Shown: one piece after another, positions 1 through 12,924 of the stretch
Layout of the letters: every line of letters begins with the position of its first letter
How positions within the stretch are numbered: the stretch's first letter is position 1
Assembly (NCBI GenBank): GCA_016946835.1
Contig: JACVTC010000153.1
Location: 207,001-271,000 of the forward strand
DNA: 64,000 nucleotides
DNA from: Neocallimastix lanati (nom. inval.)
Taxonomy: Eukaryota; Neocallimastigomycota; Neocallimastigomycetes; Neocallimastigales; Neocallimastigaceae
Direction: 5' to 3'
Made by a program: the position numbers and the translations under genes
Notes under the pieces: model-generated
Database searches by the model: none
What the model saw: the letters and a program-made list of their open reading frames with translations, nothing else
Told to the model about the DNA's origin: nothing

Positions 1-2161
1 TTTTAATAATTATATAGAATTATCAATCTAAATAAAATATCTGTAGTGTAACCATCAAAAAGGAGCAATTGACTAGATGCTTAATTTACTCAAATTAATA
101 ATATATAATAATTTAAAAAGAAAAGTATTAAAAATATCAATCTATAAATAGAAAATAGAAAATTTAATTCTTTTAGTATGAAAAAAGTAGTTTGTTAAAA
201 ATATTAAAGGGGTAAAGATTAAAAATTTTATCCTAACTATAAAAAGTGAATACAAGAATAAATATTGATAATTAAGTTCAAATTCAATATATGAACCCCT
301 TTTTCATACTATTCATAATATGAATAAAATTATTAACTTTTTATTCTTATTATTAAATAATTTATAAATACATTGTATATGTAAATATAATTTATCAGTA
401 TATAAATAAATTCTTATATTTTCATAATATATGTAAATATAATTTTTATCCGTTCATAAATAAATTCTTTTATTATCATAAAGTTGAACCTAACACCAAT
501 TGGTCTGAACTTACCTCAGTTAAACTGATTTATTGATCATCTTTCATTAATCTTATTATCCAATTGATTAAAAAAAATTCTTCTTTTTAAAAAAATGAGT
601 AATAAAAAAAAAATAAAAATAAATTAAATTAAATAGTAATTCAATATTTTAATTTTACTTAACATATAAAGTAAAAAGTTTCACAAATTATTACTACATA
701 ATTATTAATAGTTTGTATTCTATTTAGTTAATAAATAAAGAGACGGTTATGTATTTAAAATTTTTCAATGCGGGTTCTATTCCATTGTTATAATAATGAC
801 AGTTTTAGGAAATCAACTATTTGGAATTCAGGGGTGACATTTATATAATTTTTTTTTTTTTTTTTTTTAGGAAAAAAAATTATATGAAAATCTTATGTTA
901 TTTAATACAATTTTACATTATTTAATTTTTTTTTTTTTAAAAAAAAAAAATAAATAAATAAATAATAAAAAAAATTAATTAAAATATTAATAATAAGTAA
1001 TAATGATTAATATTAAATTAATTTTAATATTAATTAAAAATTGTTACGCTAATTAATTAGAACAATATATTTAATCAATTTATAAATTATAAATTATAAA
1101 TTATAAATTATTTTTTGCCTTTTTTTGATCTAATATTAATTATTTAAATTAAATTATAAAGTTTATTTATACTTTGATATAAAGTTTATTTTAAAACTTT
1201 AACCATGAAAAATTAGTTAATATCTTTCCATTTCATAAACAAAGGGAAATTAATTTATTTATTATTAATAATTACTAAATATTTTTATATTTTTAAATAT
1301 AATTATTTTAAAAATATAAAGTAAAATTATTATATATTAATGTTTATATTATTCTATTCTTTTTTATTTTAAATTTCTTATTATTTAAAAGAAATGACTA
1401 TATATATTTATATATTATAATAAGGCAAATTCTAGTTTCATCTCCCTACTTATTTAAAAAAAATAATTTTTATTTATTTATTTGATTATTTGCATGTTTG
1501 TATGTTTGCTTATCTTTATTATCTTTATTATCGCAATATCTTCATAAGCATATTAAGAGATAACTCAATGAATTAAAAAGAAATAAAAAGATTATAAAAA
1601 TATATTTATTAATTAGATTTATCAAGAAAAAATAAATGAAAATAAATAAAAATAAATGAAAATAAATGAAAATTAATGAAAATAAATTAAAATAATAAAA
1701 ATAATAAAAAAAAAATAAAAATTTTTATTATTAATGTTAAGATATTCATATTTAATAAAAATAAAAATTAAAAAAAAAATTGAAATTAAAAATTGTACAT
1801 ACTTTTTATAAAAATAAGACAAAATAGGTAATTTTTTGTATCAAAAATAGAACAATGTACAAAAAAAAATTTTTTTTAAAGAATTAAACAAAATAAAAAT
1901 ACTATAATTATTGGTGGATTAATGTTTTTAACATTATCTTAATTTATCCCAATAAAAGTAATGTAATATTAATAAAAATTTTTTTTTTTTATTTTTTAAA
2001 TTTATATAAATAGAAATGTAATGTACGTTTATTTTTTTTTTAAGTTATAAACAATTTAAAATCTGAAAATATAAAAAATTATTAAAAATTTTTATTTATT
2101 TTTTTTTTTTTTATATAAATCTATCTCTTATTATTATTAATAAAATAAAATAATAAAAAAA
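1..2161. other. AT-rich intergenic region upstream of the NmrA-like gene
   Basis: No open frame or RNA gene is recognisable. The stretch consists of poly-A/poly-T tracts (for example a T run near 850-868), short AAAT/AAATG simple repeats near 1630-1700, and T-rich sequence just before the gene at 2162. A T run at about 2098-2112 followed by an A-rich leader just before the ATG is the same arrangement seen upstream of other genes in this window. Confidence 0.6.
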
Positions 2162-3109
2162 ATGGGTAAATTATTAATTGCTGGTGTTGGTGGAAATCTT
2201 GGTAGTGAAGCAGCCAAAGTTCTTCTTACTTTAGAAGACAAGAGTAACGTTATTTTCTGTTCTAGTAGTGACGCTAGTTTAAAACAATATGCTGATCAAG
2301 GTATTGAAACTCATGTTGTTGATTTCAATTATTCCGATGGATTAGTTGAAGCCTTTAAAAACGCTGAAGTTGTTGGTCTTATTTCAATGCCATTTGTTGG
2401 TCCAAAGAGACAAGCTGCTCATAAGAATGCTGTTGATGCTGCTAAGAAAGCTGGTGTAAAGAAGATTGTTTACACTTCCTTAGCTAATGCTGATGATGAA
2501 ACTAATCCATCCCTTGAAAGACTTGATCACGTATACACTGAAAATCTTGTTAAAGATAGTGGTTTAGATTACATTTTCCTTCGTAACTCTCAATTTGCTG
2601 AAGCCATGGTTACCAACTATTTCACTTATGTTAAAATGAATGCTCCATTAGCTAACAGTATGGGTAATGGTCATATGGCTTTTGTTTCAAGAAAGGATTG
2701 TGCTAAGGCTTTAGCCTACGCTCTTCACAGAGCCAATGATTATGATCATGCTATCCTTAACATTAATGGTAAGGAACTTATTACCATTGGTGAATTTGTT
2801 AATTATGGTAACAAAGAAACTGGTAACAACATTGCCTATCAAGAAATTACTGATGAAGAAAACTATAAGATTTTCGATGCCATGGGTGTTCCAAGAACCA
2901 CTGATGGAAAATTCAAGGATGGTAGTGAAGCTCCATTCTCTAGTGATGGTATGATTACTTTCAGTCAAGCCATTCGTACTGAAAAGTTTGCTGTCTTCAC
3001 TGATGATTTCAAGAAGTTAACTGGTGATGATCCAATTAGTGTTAGCTACATGTTTGCTCACGCAGATGATTTCCAAGTTGGTGATCGTCACTCCAAGGAT
3101 AAGAAATAA
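2162..3109 (+). CDS. NmrA/TMR-like atypical short-chain dehydrogenase (NAD(P)-binding reductase)
   Basis: The 315-residue protein starts with a beta strand and a glycine-rich dinucleotide-binding loop, GVGGNLG, at residues 8-14. This is the usual Rossmann entry of the NmrA / triphenylmethane-reductase / QorB-like atypical SDRs. Further family hallmarks are a strand ending VVDF after the second beta unit, the KKIVYTSLANAD strand, the H-x-x-TE helix (LDHVYTENLVKDSG), and LRNSQFAE, corresponding to the family's LR-x-x-x-F/Y-x-E. Length suits a complete cytosolic enzyme; there is no signal peptide or membrane segment. Family members reduce quinones, azo dyes or triphenylmethane dyes with NAD(P)H, or act as redox sensors; the substrate cannot be read here. 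The ATG follows an A-rich leader and no intron is needed. Codon use is far less A+T-rich than the surroundings, as expected of a well-expressed gene. Confidence 0.85.
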   Translation: MGKLLIAGVGGNLGSEAAKVLLTLEDKSNVIFCSSSDASLKQYADQGIETHVVDFNYSDGLVEAFKNAEVVGLISMPFVGPKRQAAHKNAVDAAKKAGVKKIVYTSLANADDETNPSLERLDHVYTENLVKDSGLDYIFLRNSQFAEAMVTNYFTYVKMNAPLANSMGNGHMAFVSRKDCAKALAYALHRANDYDHAILNINGKELITIGEFVNYGNKETGNNIAYQEITDEENYKIFDAMGVPRTTDGKFKDGSEAPFSSDGMITFSQAIRTEKFAVFTDDFKKLTGDDPISVSYMFAHADDFQVGDRHSKDKK

Positions 3110-4211
3110 ATTAAAAGATTAAAATAAAATAAAACAATAGATAAAACAAATAGATAATATAAATAGATAAATAATAGAAAAAAAAAAACACATAAAATAA
3201 AAAATATTAAAAATATAAATGCAAATAATTATAAATAAAAGATAAAATTATATTTCAATAGAAAATATAAAAAAAAAAAAAAACTAATGTAAATTTGTAC
3301 TATAAAAAAAAAAAAAAACTAAATAAATAGATGGAAGAAAGGAGAATAAAAAGAAAGGATAAGATGAATGTTTATAGATAAATAATATAAATATAAATAA
3401 AAATTTATAAAATAATCAAAATAAAAAAAAAAAGTAATATGTTTTTGAATTTATATTTGTTGTGTTTATTATAATGTTTTTGAATTATTATAATATTAAT
3501 TATTATAATATTAATTTTTTTAAAGACTTTGCAAATATGAATTTTTTTTTTAAATATATGGAACTTTATGGATTTACATGAATTAATAAAAGAATTTGTA
3601 ATAGCATATTGTTGTTATTATACTTTTTGTTTTTGTTTTTGTTTGGAGATTTAGCGAATATTAAGGTCATATAAACAAAGTTTAAAAAGTGAAATATCTA
3701 ATAGTAATCTAGTAGTAGAAATGATTATTTTGATAAAGAAAAAAAAAATTGAATATAGATATATGTATGTATCAACATTGGGATAATCAGATTAATGTTT
3801 GATTCTGTTTTTTTTTTTTTTTTTTTTAATTATATATATATATATATATATTAAAATAAAATAAAAAAAAAAAATTTACTAATAAAAAAATTAAAATAAA
3901 ATTATCAACTATTTAATCAATAGACATTGTGAAATAATAATTATAATTATATAATTATAATAATAAATATATAACAACATTATCAACAACAACAATAAAT
4001 AATAATAATAAAATAATATAATAATAATAATTTTTTAAGAATTTTTTTTTTTTTTTTTTTTTTGATTAGGTCTTTTTTAAGTTAATTGTTTTTTTTTTTT
4101 TTTTTTTTTTATAATAATAAATGAATATTTATATAAAGAAATAATAATAAAATAATTCTATATGGATTAATAATGAAATTATACAAAATAATATTTTGTT
4201 ATTATAATAAT

Positions 4212-4251
<40 letters not shown>

Positions 4252-4414
4252 ACTAATAAAAAAATTAAAATAAAATTATCAACTATTTAATCAATTAGTG
4301 AAATAATAATAATAATAATTATAATAATAAATATATAACAACATTATCAACAACAACAATAAATAATAATAATAAAATAATAAAATAATATAATAATAAT
4401 AATAATTTTTTAAG

Positions 4415-4447
<33 letters not shown>

Positions 4448-4471
4448 ATTAGGTCTTTTTTAAGTTAATTG

Positions 4472-4505
<34 letters not shown>

Positions 4506-5586
4506 AATAAATGAATATTTATATAAAGAAATAATAATAAAATAATTCTATATGGATTAATAATGAAATTATACAAAATAATATTTTGTTATTATAATAA
4601 AATTATATAAATTAAAAATAAAGTATTTTTTTTTTTTTTATCATTTAATTAATTAGAGTATTTAATAAAAAAATATTCTTGAAATTCTTTACGTATAATT
4701 ATATTACTATTATTATTATTATTATTATTATTACTATTTGCTCTCTATAAGTCATCAACTATATAAATATAATATTACATTATTAAATAAAATTAAAGAT
4801 CTAAACATATTAAGAATAATTTATTATATATGAAATTCAAAAGTTTAAATGAGTAATTATTTAGTTACATACATATTATTTTAATTGAACTTTAAATAAA
4901 ATCTTATTATTAAAATTTTTAATTGATAAACACAATTTATTTGTTTACATTGTACATTATACTACGTTATTATTAATTACATTTTTAATTTTAATAATAA
5001 TAATATATACTTTTAATTATAAATAATAAAATTTTCATTAAATTTATAAAACATAAATAATTTTACAGTATAATATTTTTATTATCAAATTAATTAAAAT
5101 TTTAAAGTAATTTTAAAATTTATAGGATATGGGTATTATTCGATATTAATATAATTATTATTATTAAAATAATAATTATTACTAATATTATTTTTAAAAT
5201 TATTAAATATCATAACTAACATTATAAAATATCATTAAAACTATTATTATAAATATTATAATATTATCTTTAAATTTAAAATTATTATTGTTATTATTAT
5301 TATTATTTAATTATTATAATAATAATAATAATAATTTTAAACATCATCATTAGATTTATTATTATATTAACTTTGAAAATTATTATAGAATTTATTTTAT
5401 AATAATTTTCTTAAAAAAAAAAAAAAAAAAAATTATATTAATTATAATAATAATAATTTAAAAAAAAAAAAATCCAAAAAATAAAAATATAAATTATAAA
5501 AAAAATAATAATAAAGAAATCAGAAAAAATTAATAAATCTTTTCATATTTGAAAATTACTACATTAAAGTTGAATTTTCTATAATT
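3110..5586. other. AT-rich intergenic region
   Basis: This spacer separates the reductase gene from the convergently oriented gene ending at 5587. It holds poly-A and poly-T tracts, AAT/ATT microsatellites (around 4705-4735 and 5285-5330) and the tandem duplication listed separately. I see no coding or RNA gene. Confidence 0.6.
3875..4600. repeat. direct tandem duplication, two ~340-350 bp units
   Basis: Unit 1 is about 3875-4210 and unit 2 about 4249-4600. Both begin TTTACTAATAAAAAAATT and share in order the ATCAACAACAACAATAAATA segment, the TTTTTTGATTAGGTCTTTTT segment and a closing ATATTTTGTTATTATAATA. They differ mainly in the length of A and T tracts and in a few AAT units. A ~37 nt A run separates the units. 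No open frame is present. Confidence 0.85.
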
Positions 5587-6864
5587 TTAAATTCTTGAGG
5601 ATGGATTTACATTAGAATTTTTATGTAATTTTAGAAAAGATGAATATCTTTGATAATTATTTAATAGTTGATGCTTTTTATCCATTTTAATTTGATCTGT
5701 ATAGCATGTTCCATTACCTTCTGGATTAGTTACGGTATTACCATTGGTAGATACAATGTTTAGGGAGGGATTCATAGTTTTATTGTTTTGTTTATTTTCA
5801 TTAAAATCATAACTTCTGGAACTAGATCTTCTTTTTAAATAAACACAAGCAATAATTCCAATAATAAATATAGTAAAAGAAATTATAGAAATTTTAGTAA
5901 TAGAGTTGAATGGTGAAGCGTCTATATCACCATTATTATCTACAGTAGAGATATTTCCTGAAGATGAACCAATATTAAAAGTATCATTATATGAATTTGT
6001 TGTATTTTCAATTTGAGTTGAATCTAAAGGTATATTATTATTGTTATTATTAATGACAGCAGTATTTTTGCTATCATTTCCAATAGAAGGATCATTAATT
6101 TTATTGTTATCATCAGCAATTATAATTGGTGTAGTATTACTTGTGGAATATTGATTTCCAGCATTGTTTGTATTGGTATTTTGAACATTTTTATGGGAAC
6201 TTATATTATTATTAGAAGTATTACCAGTTACTTTAGTATGGTTATTGTTGTTACTGTTATTGATAGATTTTTTGGTATTATTACCTTTAGAATTATCATT
6301 ATTATTCTTATTATTGCTCTTACTACTAGTATTTTCATGATCATGATTGTCATCTTCTTTCCAATACTGATTATCTTCATCATTATCTTTCCAATATTGA
6401 TTATCTTTATTATTACTTTTCCAATAGCTATCTTCAACAGCGTATTTTTCTGTTTTAATATTATTTACATTTTTGTTTTTATTGTTACTGCTCCAATATT
6501 GATTCTCTTCTTTATTGCTTTTCCAATAGTTACCATTACTAGAATTAATGATGTATTTTTCCGATTTAAAGTTATTCACATTTACGTTTTTATTATTATC
6601 AAGTTTTATATCATTATTATCAGTACTATTATTATTATTATTATTATTGTTATTATTTTTAAAATAAATATTATTATATTCCTTTTCATCATATTTAAAA
6701 ACTTCATTATTATTTTCTAATAAATGATTATTATGATTTATGTCATTGTATGGATATGAATTATCTTTGGTATTGATTTCATTATTGCTATTATTATTTC
6801 TATTATTTGATAAGTCCACTTTATTTTCGCTATTGCTTTCATATTCAAAATTAGTTATATACAT
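5587..6864 (-). CDS. Asn-rich single-pass membrane protein with internal YWK repeats
   Basis: I do not recognise a known family. The 425-residue protein begins at an ATG preceded by a low-complexity leader. It has a long, extremely Asn-rich N-terminal region (~1-320), one hydrophobic span at ~325-343 (SIISFTIFIIGIIACVYL) followed by basic KRR, and a ~80-residue Ser/Asn-rich tail. There is no N-terminal signal peptide, so a type III-like (Nout/Cin) topology is inferred from the positive residues after the span. Residues ~95-180 contain an imperfect duplication in which EKY is followed by YWK/YWS units (five in all). The gene is the first of six genes in 5.6-27.9 kb coding for proteins with one span, basic juxtamembrane residues and a low-complexity tail, although it lacks the clear KVxTEN motif of the plus-strand members. 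An alternative is a fast-evolving surface or wall protein. Confidence 0.7.
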   Translation of the reverse strand: MYITNFEYESNSENKVDLSNNRNNNSNNEINTKDNSYPYNDINHNNHLLENNNEVFKYDEKEYNNIYFKNNNNNNNNNNSTDNNDIKLDNNKNVNVNNFKSEKYIINSSNGNYWKSNKEENQYWSSNNKNKNVNNIKTEKYAVEDSYWKSNNKDNQYWKDNDEDNQYWKEDDNHDHENTSSKSNNKNNNDNSKGNNTKKSINNSNNNNHTKVTGNTSNNNISSHKNVQNTNTNNAGNQYSTSNTTPIIIADDNNKINDPSIGNDSKNTAVINNNNNNIPLDSTQIENTTNSYNDTFNIGSSSGNISTVDNNGDIDASPFNSITKISIISFTIFIIGIIACVYLKRRSSSRSYDFNENKQNNKTMNPSLNIVSTNGNTVTNPEGNGTCYTDQIKMDKKHQLLNNYQRYSSFLKLHKNSNVNPSSRI

Positions 6865-9800
6865 TTTTTATATATAGAGAAATATTTATATATATTCTTT
6901 TAAAAAAAAAAAAAAAAAAAAAAACTTAAATTTATTTCAAACAAGTAGAAAATAATTAATATTTATGTAATATTATAAAATAGAATAAAAATATGCTATA
7001 TCATATAAATATTTTTAAAAACCTTTTTTTTTCTTTTTCTAAATTATTATTAGAATACACATATTATTTTATAAAAATTTATTTTTCATTTTGAAAAAAA
7101 AAATTAGCAAAACATATTTTATACAATCTTTCTATAATTATTTAGTAATGTTGATTAAGAAAATGAATGTGTATTAATGTTAATTAAATTTTTATTTTAT
7201 TTTTAAATAAATTTCATCATAATTCTTTTTTTTTTTATATTAATAATAAATTAATACTTTGAAATAACAAGAAATAAAAAGAAAAAAAAAAAAAAAAAAG
7301 AACTTTTCTTCATATATATAATTTTTTTAATGTATTAAAGAAATGCAAATGATTTTAATATAAAAATAATATTCATTCTATTAATTTATATTTAATAAAT
7401 TTTATTTATTATTAAAAAAATTTTTTTTTTTTTTTTGATTTATATTTTAAATTATATAGTACTAATAAATGCAATGTAGATTTTAATACATATATAAATC
7501 ATATAAAATTTTTATAAATATTTTTATTTTCTATTGTTTTTTTTTTTTTTTTTTTTTATTTTTTTATTTTATTTTATTTTATTTTATTTCTTGTGGAACC
7601 TATTGTAGAATATATTTAAAAAAAATTTTTTTTCTAATTATTTATAATAAATATTTACTTTTAATATAAATTTAAATCTATATATAAGGAAATTTATTAT
7701 TTTTTAATGAAAAATAATGAGAAAATTAATTAAATAATAGCAATATTCTTCATTAAAAAGAATAAAATTTCTCATTATTTATAAAAAAAAAATTATTATA
7801 TAATTATATCTAGATTTTTATATTTTTATTTTTTCTTTTATTTAAAATTTATAGAATATATATAATTTAATATAATTTAATATTTATATATTTAAAGTTT
7901 TATATTTAAATTTTTTAATTAATTTTTATTAAAATTTTCATCTTTTCTAAAATTTGGAGAATTTCAATTTTTATTATAAAAAATATAAATAGTTAGAAAT
8001 TACTAATAATATTATTTAAATATATTAAATCTCTTAATAAATTTAATTTTTAATTTTTAATTTTAATATTTTTTTTTTCTTTTTCATGCTTTTTTTTTTT
8101 TATTTTTTTTATTTTTGTTTTTATTTTTTATTTTAATATTTATTATTTAAGTATTTCATTTCATAACTAACAATTATTTTTTTTTTAAATAATTAAATTT
8201 TATTTTTTTTTTGAAACAATTAATAGAAAAGAACAATGCAAGTATTAAAAAAAAAATTATATACATCCATATTTTTATTTATTTCAATTTATCATCCTAA
8301 ATATTATTCATTATTATTTGTTTTATTATTATTATTAAATAATTATTTAGTAATTATTATTAATAATTATTAATTATTATTATTATTTATTATTCGTTAT
8401 TATTCATTATTATTCATTATTATCTGATATAATATTAATTACTATTCATTAGTATTCAATAATATCTATTATTAATATTTATTAATATTTAATATTTAAT
8501 ATTTATTTATTATTTACTTTTTTTTTTACCATTTATCATTATTATTTATTATTGTTTATTGTTTATTATTTATTATTCATTATTATTTATTATTTATTAA
8601 TATTATTTATTCATTATTATTATTTATTATTATTTATTATTATTTATTATTTATTATTTATTATTTATTATTTATTATTATTATTTATTATTATTTATTA
8701 TTATTATTTATTATTTATTATTTATTATTATTATTTATTATATTGTTTATTATTTATTATTATTATTATTTATTATTTATTATTTATTATTATTTATTTA
8801 TAATTTATAATTTAAAATACGATTGATTTATTATTATTTACTCTATACATTTATTTATTTATTTATAATTAAATAGAAAAATAATTAAAATTAAATTTTA
8901 ATTACAAATCAATTTAAATTTTTATTTAATTATCTAAACTTATTTTATATTAATATTTCAATAGTTCAAAAATAATATATTTTTAGTATTTTATTTTTAT
9001 CGCTTATCATTAAATACATTAAAAAATAGATAAATAAAATAATTAAAAGGTGTGCGGCAACATCTAAAACTAAGTATAAAATAAATAATATAATTAATAT
9101 AAAATATTAAATAAAAATGAAAATAAATAATAATAAATAAAATAACAACTAATAATAATAATAATAACAATATTAATGATAATTATACAATAATTTCATT
9201 ATATGATTCATATTTTATTTTATTAAATATAATAAAAGATTAAAAAGAATTTATAAATAAACTTTTTTTTTCTTTTCATAAAATTTATTTAAATAATATT
9301 ATTTATTAAAAAATAATATGAAAAAAAAAAAAAAATAAAATAACATATATATGAATTTTTATTATTTTAAATTAATATTAAAAAACTACATTATGAATTT
9401 CTAACTCTTCCTATTCATCGATGACAACTCCATGTGAACAAAAATTATCGTTGGAATCAAAAAAAAAAAAAAAATATCCAAGAGAAAATTGTTAATCTTT
9501 TAGAAATAGATGTTAAATAAATATTTTTAAAATCAAATTTAAACTTCTTGTATTTAATAGATCGATCTAATCGAGTACATTACTAATGAACATTTTAACA
9601 TTTTCCCAGTAAAACTTTAGTATTTTTTTTTTCCAAGAATATTTTTCATAGTATTTTTGTACTGTTAATCTACGGACTTTTTTTTTTTTCATCCATGAAT
9701 AATGTGAAAGCAAAGGAATAATTTTTTAACCAAATGCGAAATAATACTAAAAGATTCTTTCCACTTTTTTTAAACATTGAATCCTCGCCAAAGCACAAAA

Positions 9801-10004
9801 CTTTAGCCTATAGGAGGATTAAATAGTTCCTTAAACATATTATAAATAGTGATATTGGAAGTCATACTTCTAAACATATAATTTAATTTATATAATAATA
9901 ACTTTTTAAAACAAAATAATGATTTAATCATAAATGTTTTTTTTTTTTTTTTGTTTTTTTTTTTTTGTTTTGTTTTTTATAAAAAATAAAAAAAAAAAAT
10001 TAAA

Positions 10005-10050
<46 letters not shown>

Positions 10051-10618
10051 GTAATAATAATATTAATAATAATATAATAATAATAAAAAATACTAAATAA
10101 TAATTTTTTTATAATGAACTAATTATATGATTTATATTTCTATTTCATTAAAAAATTGAATATAATAATAATATATTAAAAATAAACAAACATAAATAAA
10201 AACAATATATATATAATATATTAACACAGTTATTATTATTATTTGTATATTAATTGATTTTAATGTTTTTTTTTTTTTTAAATTTTTTATTAACAATGAG
10301 ACAAATTTTATTTTTTTCCTCACTTTTAATCACTATTATTTACTTTTTTATTATATTTCTATCTATTATTAAGACTATTTAATTTATATAATAATAAATT
10401 ATTGAAACAAAATAATGATTTAAACATTAATGATTTTTTTTATTATTAAAAAAAAAAAAATTAATAAAAATTCTATATATAAATAAATAATTAATTAATT
10501 AATTAAAAATGATAAAAAAAATAATAATAATAATTATTATTATTATTATTATTATTTAGTATATATAAAATTTAAAAAATATATATAATTTTATATTAAA
10601 TTTTTATTATCAAATTTA
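6865..10618. other. AT-rich intergenic region
   Basis: About 3.75 kb without a supportable gene. It contains many homopolymer tracts, a long TTATTA/TTTATT low-complexity block (listed separately), and an AAT microsatellite near 10002-10050. A short less A+T-rich piece at 9400-9860 was examined in several frames and gave no recognisable product. Open frames inside the TTATTA block are Leu/Ile/Tyr repeats and are not genes. Confidence 0.55.
8320..8815. repeat. TTATTA/TTTATTATT low-complexity block
   Basis: Nearly 500 bp of interleaved TTA, TTTA and TTATTCATTA units with T on one strand and A on the other, without a fixed period. Occasional C or G occurs (TTATTCATTA near 8395-8420). It has open frames in some phases only because the repeat units avoid stop codons there. 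Confidence 0.8.
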
Positions 10619-11596
10619 TTAAAGTGTATTATAATCCTCTTTATTTGATAATAAAAATTTTCCATTGGTAGTAATTACAGCTTTTGGAATTAGTATTGAT
10701 TTATCAGTCTCATTTGATTTATAGGTATTATAATAATTATATTCATTTTTTATTGGATATTGATGATAATTTATTTTAGAATATTTTAATGAATTTGGAT
10801 ACCTCGATAAACTAAAAGAAGTCAAAGTTTCATTGTTTATTTTTTCTATACTAGATGAGTACTTATTTAATTGGGGATATTCATTGACAGATGAATTTAT
10901 TGTATTTTGATTAATAATATTATTATTATTAATTTTATTACTAATTTTATTACTTTTATTATAATTATAATAATAATTATTTATACCATTATTATAATTA
11001 TTAATATTATTATAATTTTTAATATAATTATAATTATTAATATGATTATAATTATTAATAGTATTAATATTAATATCATTATTAGTAATATTAATAGTAT
11101 AATTAGATTCTCTACTCAAAGAAGATAAATTAGTTGTACTTGGTCGATTTGAATTTGATCTCGAACTAAATAATGCTGTATTTGAATAGGAATGACTTAA
11201 TGAATCATAATATTCAGAACGAGTCAGACTCCGACAACTACTGGTTGAAGATTTTTCTTTTATATATCGATCTTTTTCTTTTTCATATAATTTTTTTTTA
11301 GATACATAGAAAAAAGCGCAAACAAGAAAGAGTGACAATATTGCTAATATTATACTATAGGATATAATTAATAAATGGGTATCATTTTTTTTAACATCAT
11401 TACTAAAAGAGGATATATTAGAAACATCTGAAATAGTACCATTTCCAAAATAAGGTGTATTTATTTTTTCTGTATTACCATATGAACTTGAAGTATCCAT
11501 ATGGTTATTAATAGTTGAATTATTTGTACTTATTTCATCTGTATTTTCTTTATATATAATTTCAGCTTCACCATTAATTTTACTTTCTTTATCCAT
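10619..11596 (-). CDS. Ser/Asn-rich single-pass membrane protein
   Basis: This 325-residue protein has no recognised family. It has a ~72-residue N-terminal part rich in N-x-S/T sequons (NNST, NGT, NIS, NDT), a hydrophobic span at ~75-98 (LLIISYSIILAILSLFLVCAF), then a strongly charged stretch (KKKLYEKEKDRYIKEK), a Ser-rich region, and a long NNYNN-repeat tail ending in short Tyr/Ser-containing sequence. The sequons before the span and the Lys-rich segment after it suggest that the N-terminus faces outward and the tail is cytoplasmic, although no signal peptide is visible. Its architecture (short outer part, one span, basic anchor, low-complexity tail) matches the other membrane-protein genes at 5.6, 15.95, 21.1, 25.3 and 27.2 kb. 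The start was taken as the first ATG of the frame. Confidence 0.7.
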   Translation of the reverse strand: MDKESKINGEAEIIYKENTDEISTNNSTINNHMDTSSSYGNTEKINTPYFGNGTISDVSNISSFSNDVKKNDTHLLIISYSIILAILSLFLVCAFFYVSKKKLYEKEKDRYIKEKSSTSSCRSLTRSEYYDSLSHSYSNTALFSSRSNSNRPSTTNLSSLSRESNYTINITNNDININTINNYNHINNYNYIKNYNNINNYNNGINNYYYNYNKSNKISNKINNNNIINQNTINSSVNEYPQLNKYSSSIEKINNETLTSFSLSRYPNSLKYSKINYHQYPIKNEYNYYNTYKSNETDKSILIPKAVITTNGKFLLSNKEDYNTL

Positions 11597-11798
11597 ATTT
11601 TAAATTTTTATCATTAAAATTATTACTCCCTTTATTTAAATATTAAATATCATTATTACAATAAATTATTACCTATAATAATTTAATAATAATTAAAGAA
11701 TATTATATATTTTCTATTTTTAGAATAACTCACTATCTATATTATTTATATAATAGTTATTATTTAATAATAATTTTATTAATAATAAATATTTTCTA

Positions 11799-11845
<47 letters not shown>

Positions 11846-12408
11846 TAATTTTTTCTTAATTATTTATTTTATTTTTATCATTTTATTACTTTATTATTTT
11901 TTATTATGAATATTAAATAATATTCTTTATTATTAATAATGAGTATTTCACTATACAAAATACTGTATTTATTTTTTTTTGTTACTCTTGTTATTATTGT
12001 GAATAATATTTATTTTGTTTGTATATATTCTAATTATTATTATTAATAATAATTATATTTAATATAAGTATACTATTATTTTTATTATTATTATTGTAAC
12101 TCTAATATAATTAATAAATAAACATTTATTTATTTATTAATAATATCACTTGTATCATTATTTCTATTAAAAGTATTATAATTTTTTTATTATTATTATT
12201 TACTAATAAAAAATAACAATATTTTTATTTACAAATAATAATATTATTATTACTATTGGTGGTTGTATTGTTTATTATTTAATATACGATATATTTATAT
12301 CAACTGGTTTACTTTTATATTAAAAATTATAATTATATAAATAAAAAACTTTAGAGAAAAAAATGAGTAAATAATAAATAATATATATATTTAAATTATT
12401 ATGAATAT

Positions 12409-12450
<42 letters not shown>

Positions 12451-12885
12451 AAATTATGATTTTTATATAGTTTTTATTTATTTATTTATTTATTTATTAA
12501 TCTGAAGTTTTATTTTCAAATTTTTATATATTTTTTTTCATTACTACTACCTATTTGTAAAAATTTCCATTAAAAAAAAAAAGGTTTATTTAATAAGCTT
12601 TATATATATTTTTTGTTTTGATGTTTTTTAAATTAAAATTTAATTTTCTATAATAATAATAATAAAACAACAAAAAAAAAATATTCATTAAGGTTACATA
12701 GAAAAGAAAAAAAAAATTCTTGATTAATTAAAAAATTCATTGGTAAATCTTTTTTTTTTTATTTTTATTTTTTATTTTTTATTTTTTTATTTTTTTATCA
12801 ATTTTTTTAATTTTTTTTTATTTTTTCAATTTTTTTCAATTTTATTTTATTTTTTATCTAAATTTTAGTTGACCACCAATTATAT

Positions 12886-12924
<39 letters not shown>

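Noticed and set aside
6151-6720. Plus-strand 189-codon frame rich in Ile/Phe opposite the Asn-rich gene
   Set aside because: It is the complement of AAT/AAC codons of the minus-strand gene; composition is purely Ile/Val/Phe, with no family resemblance.
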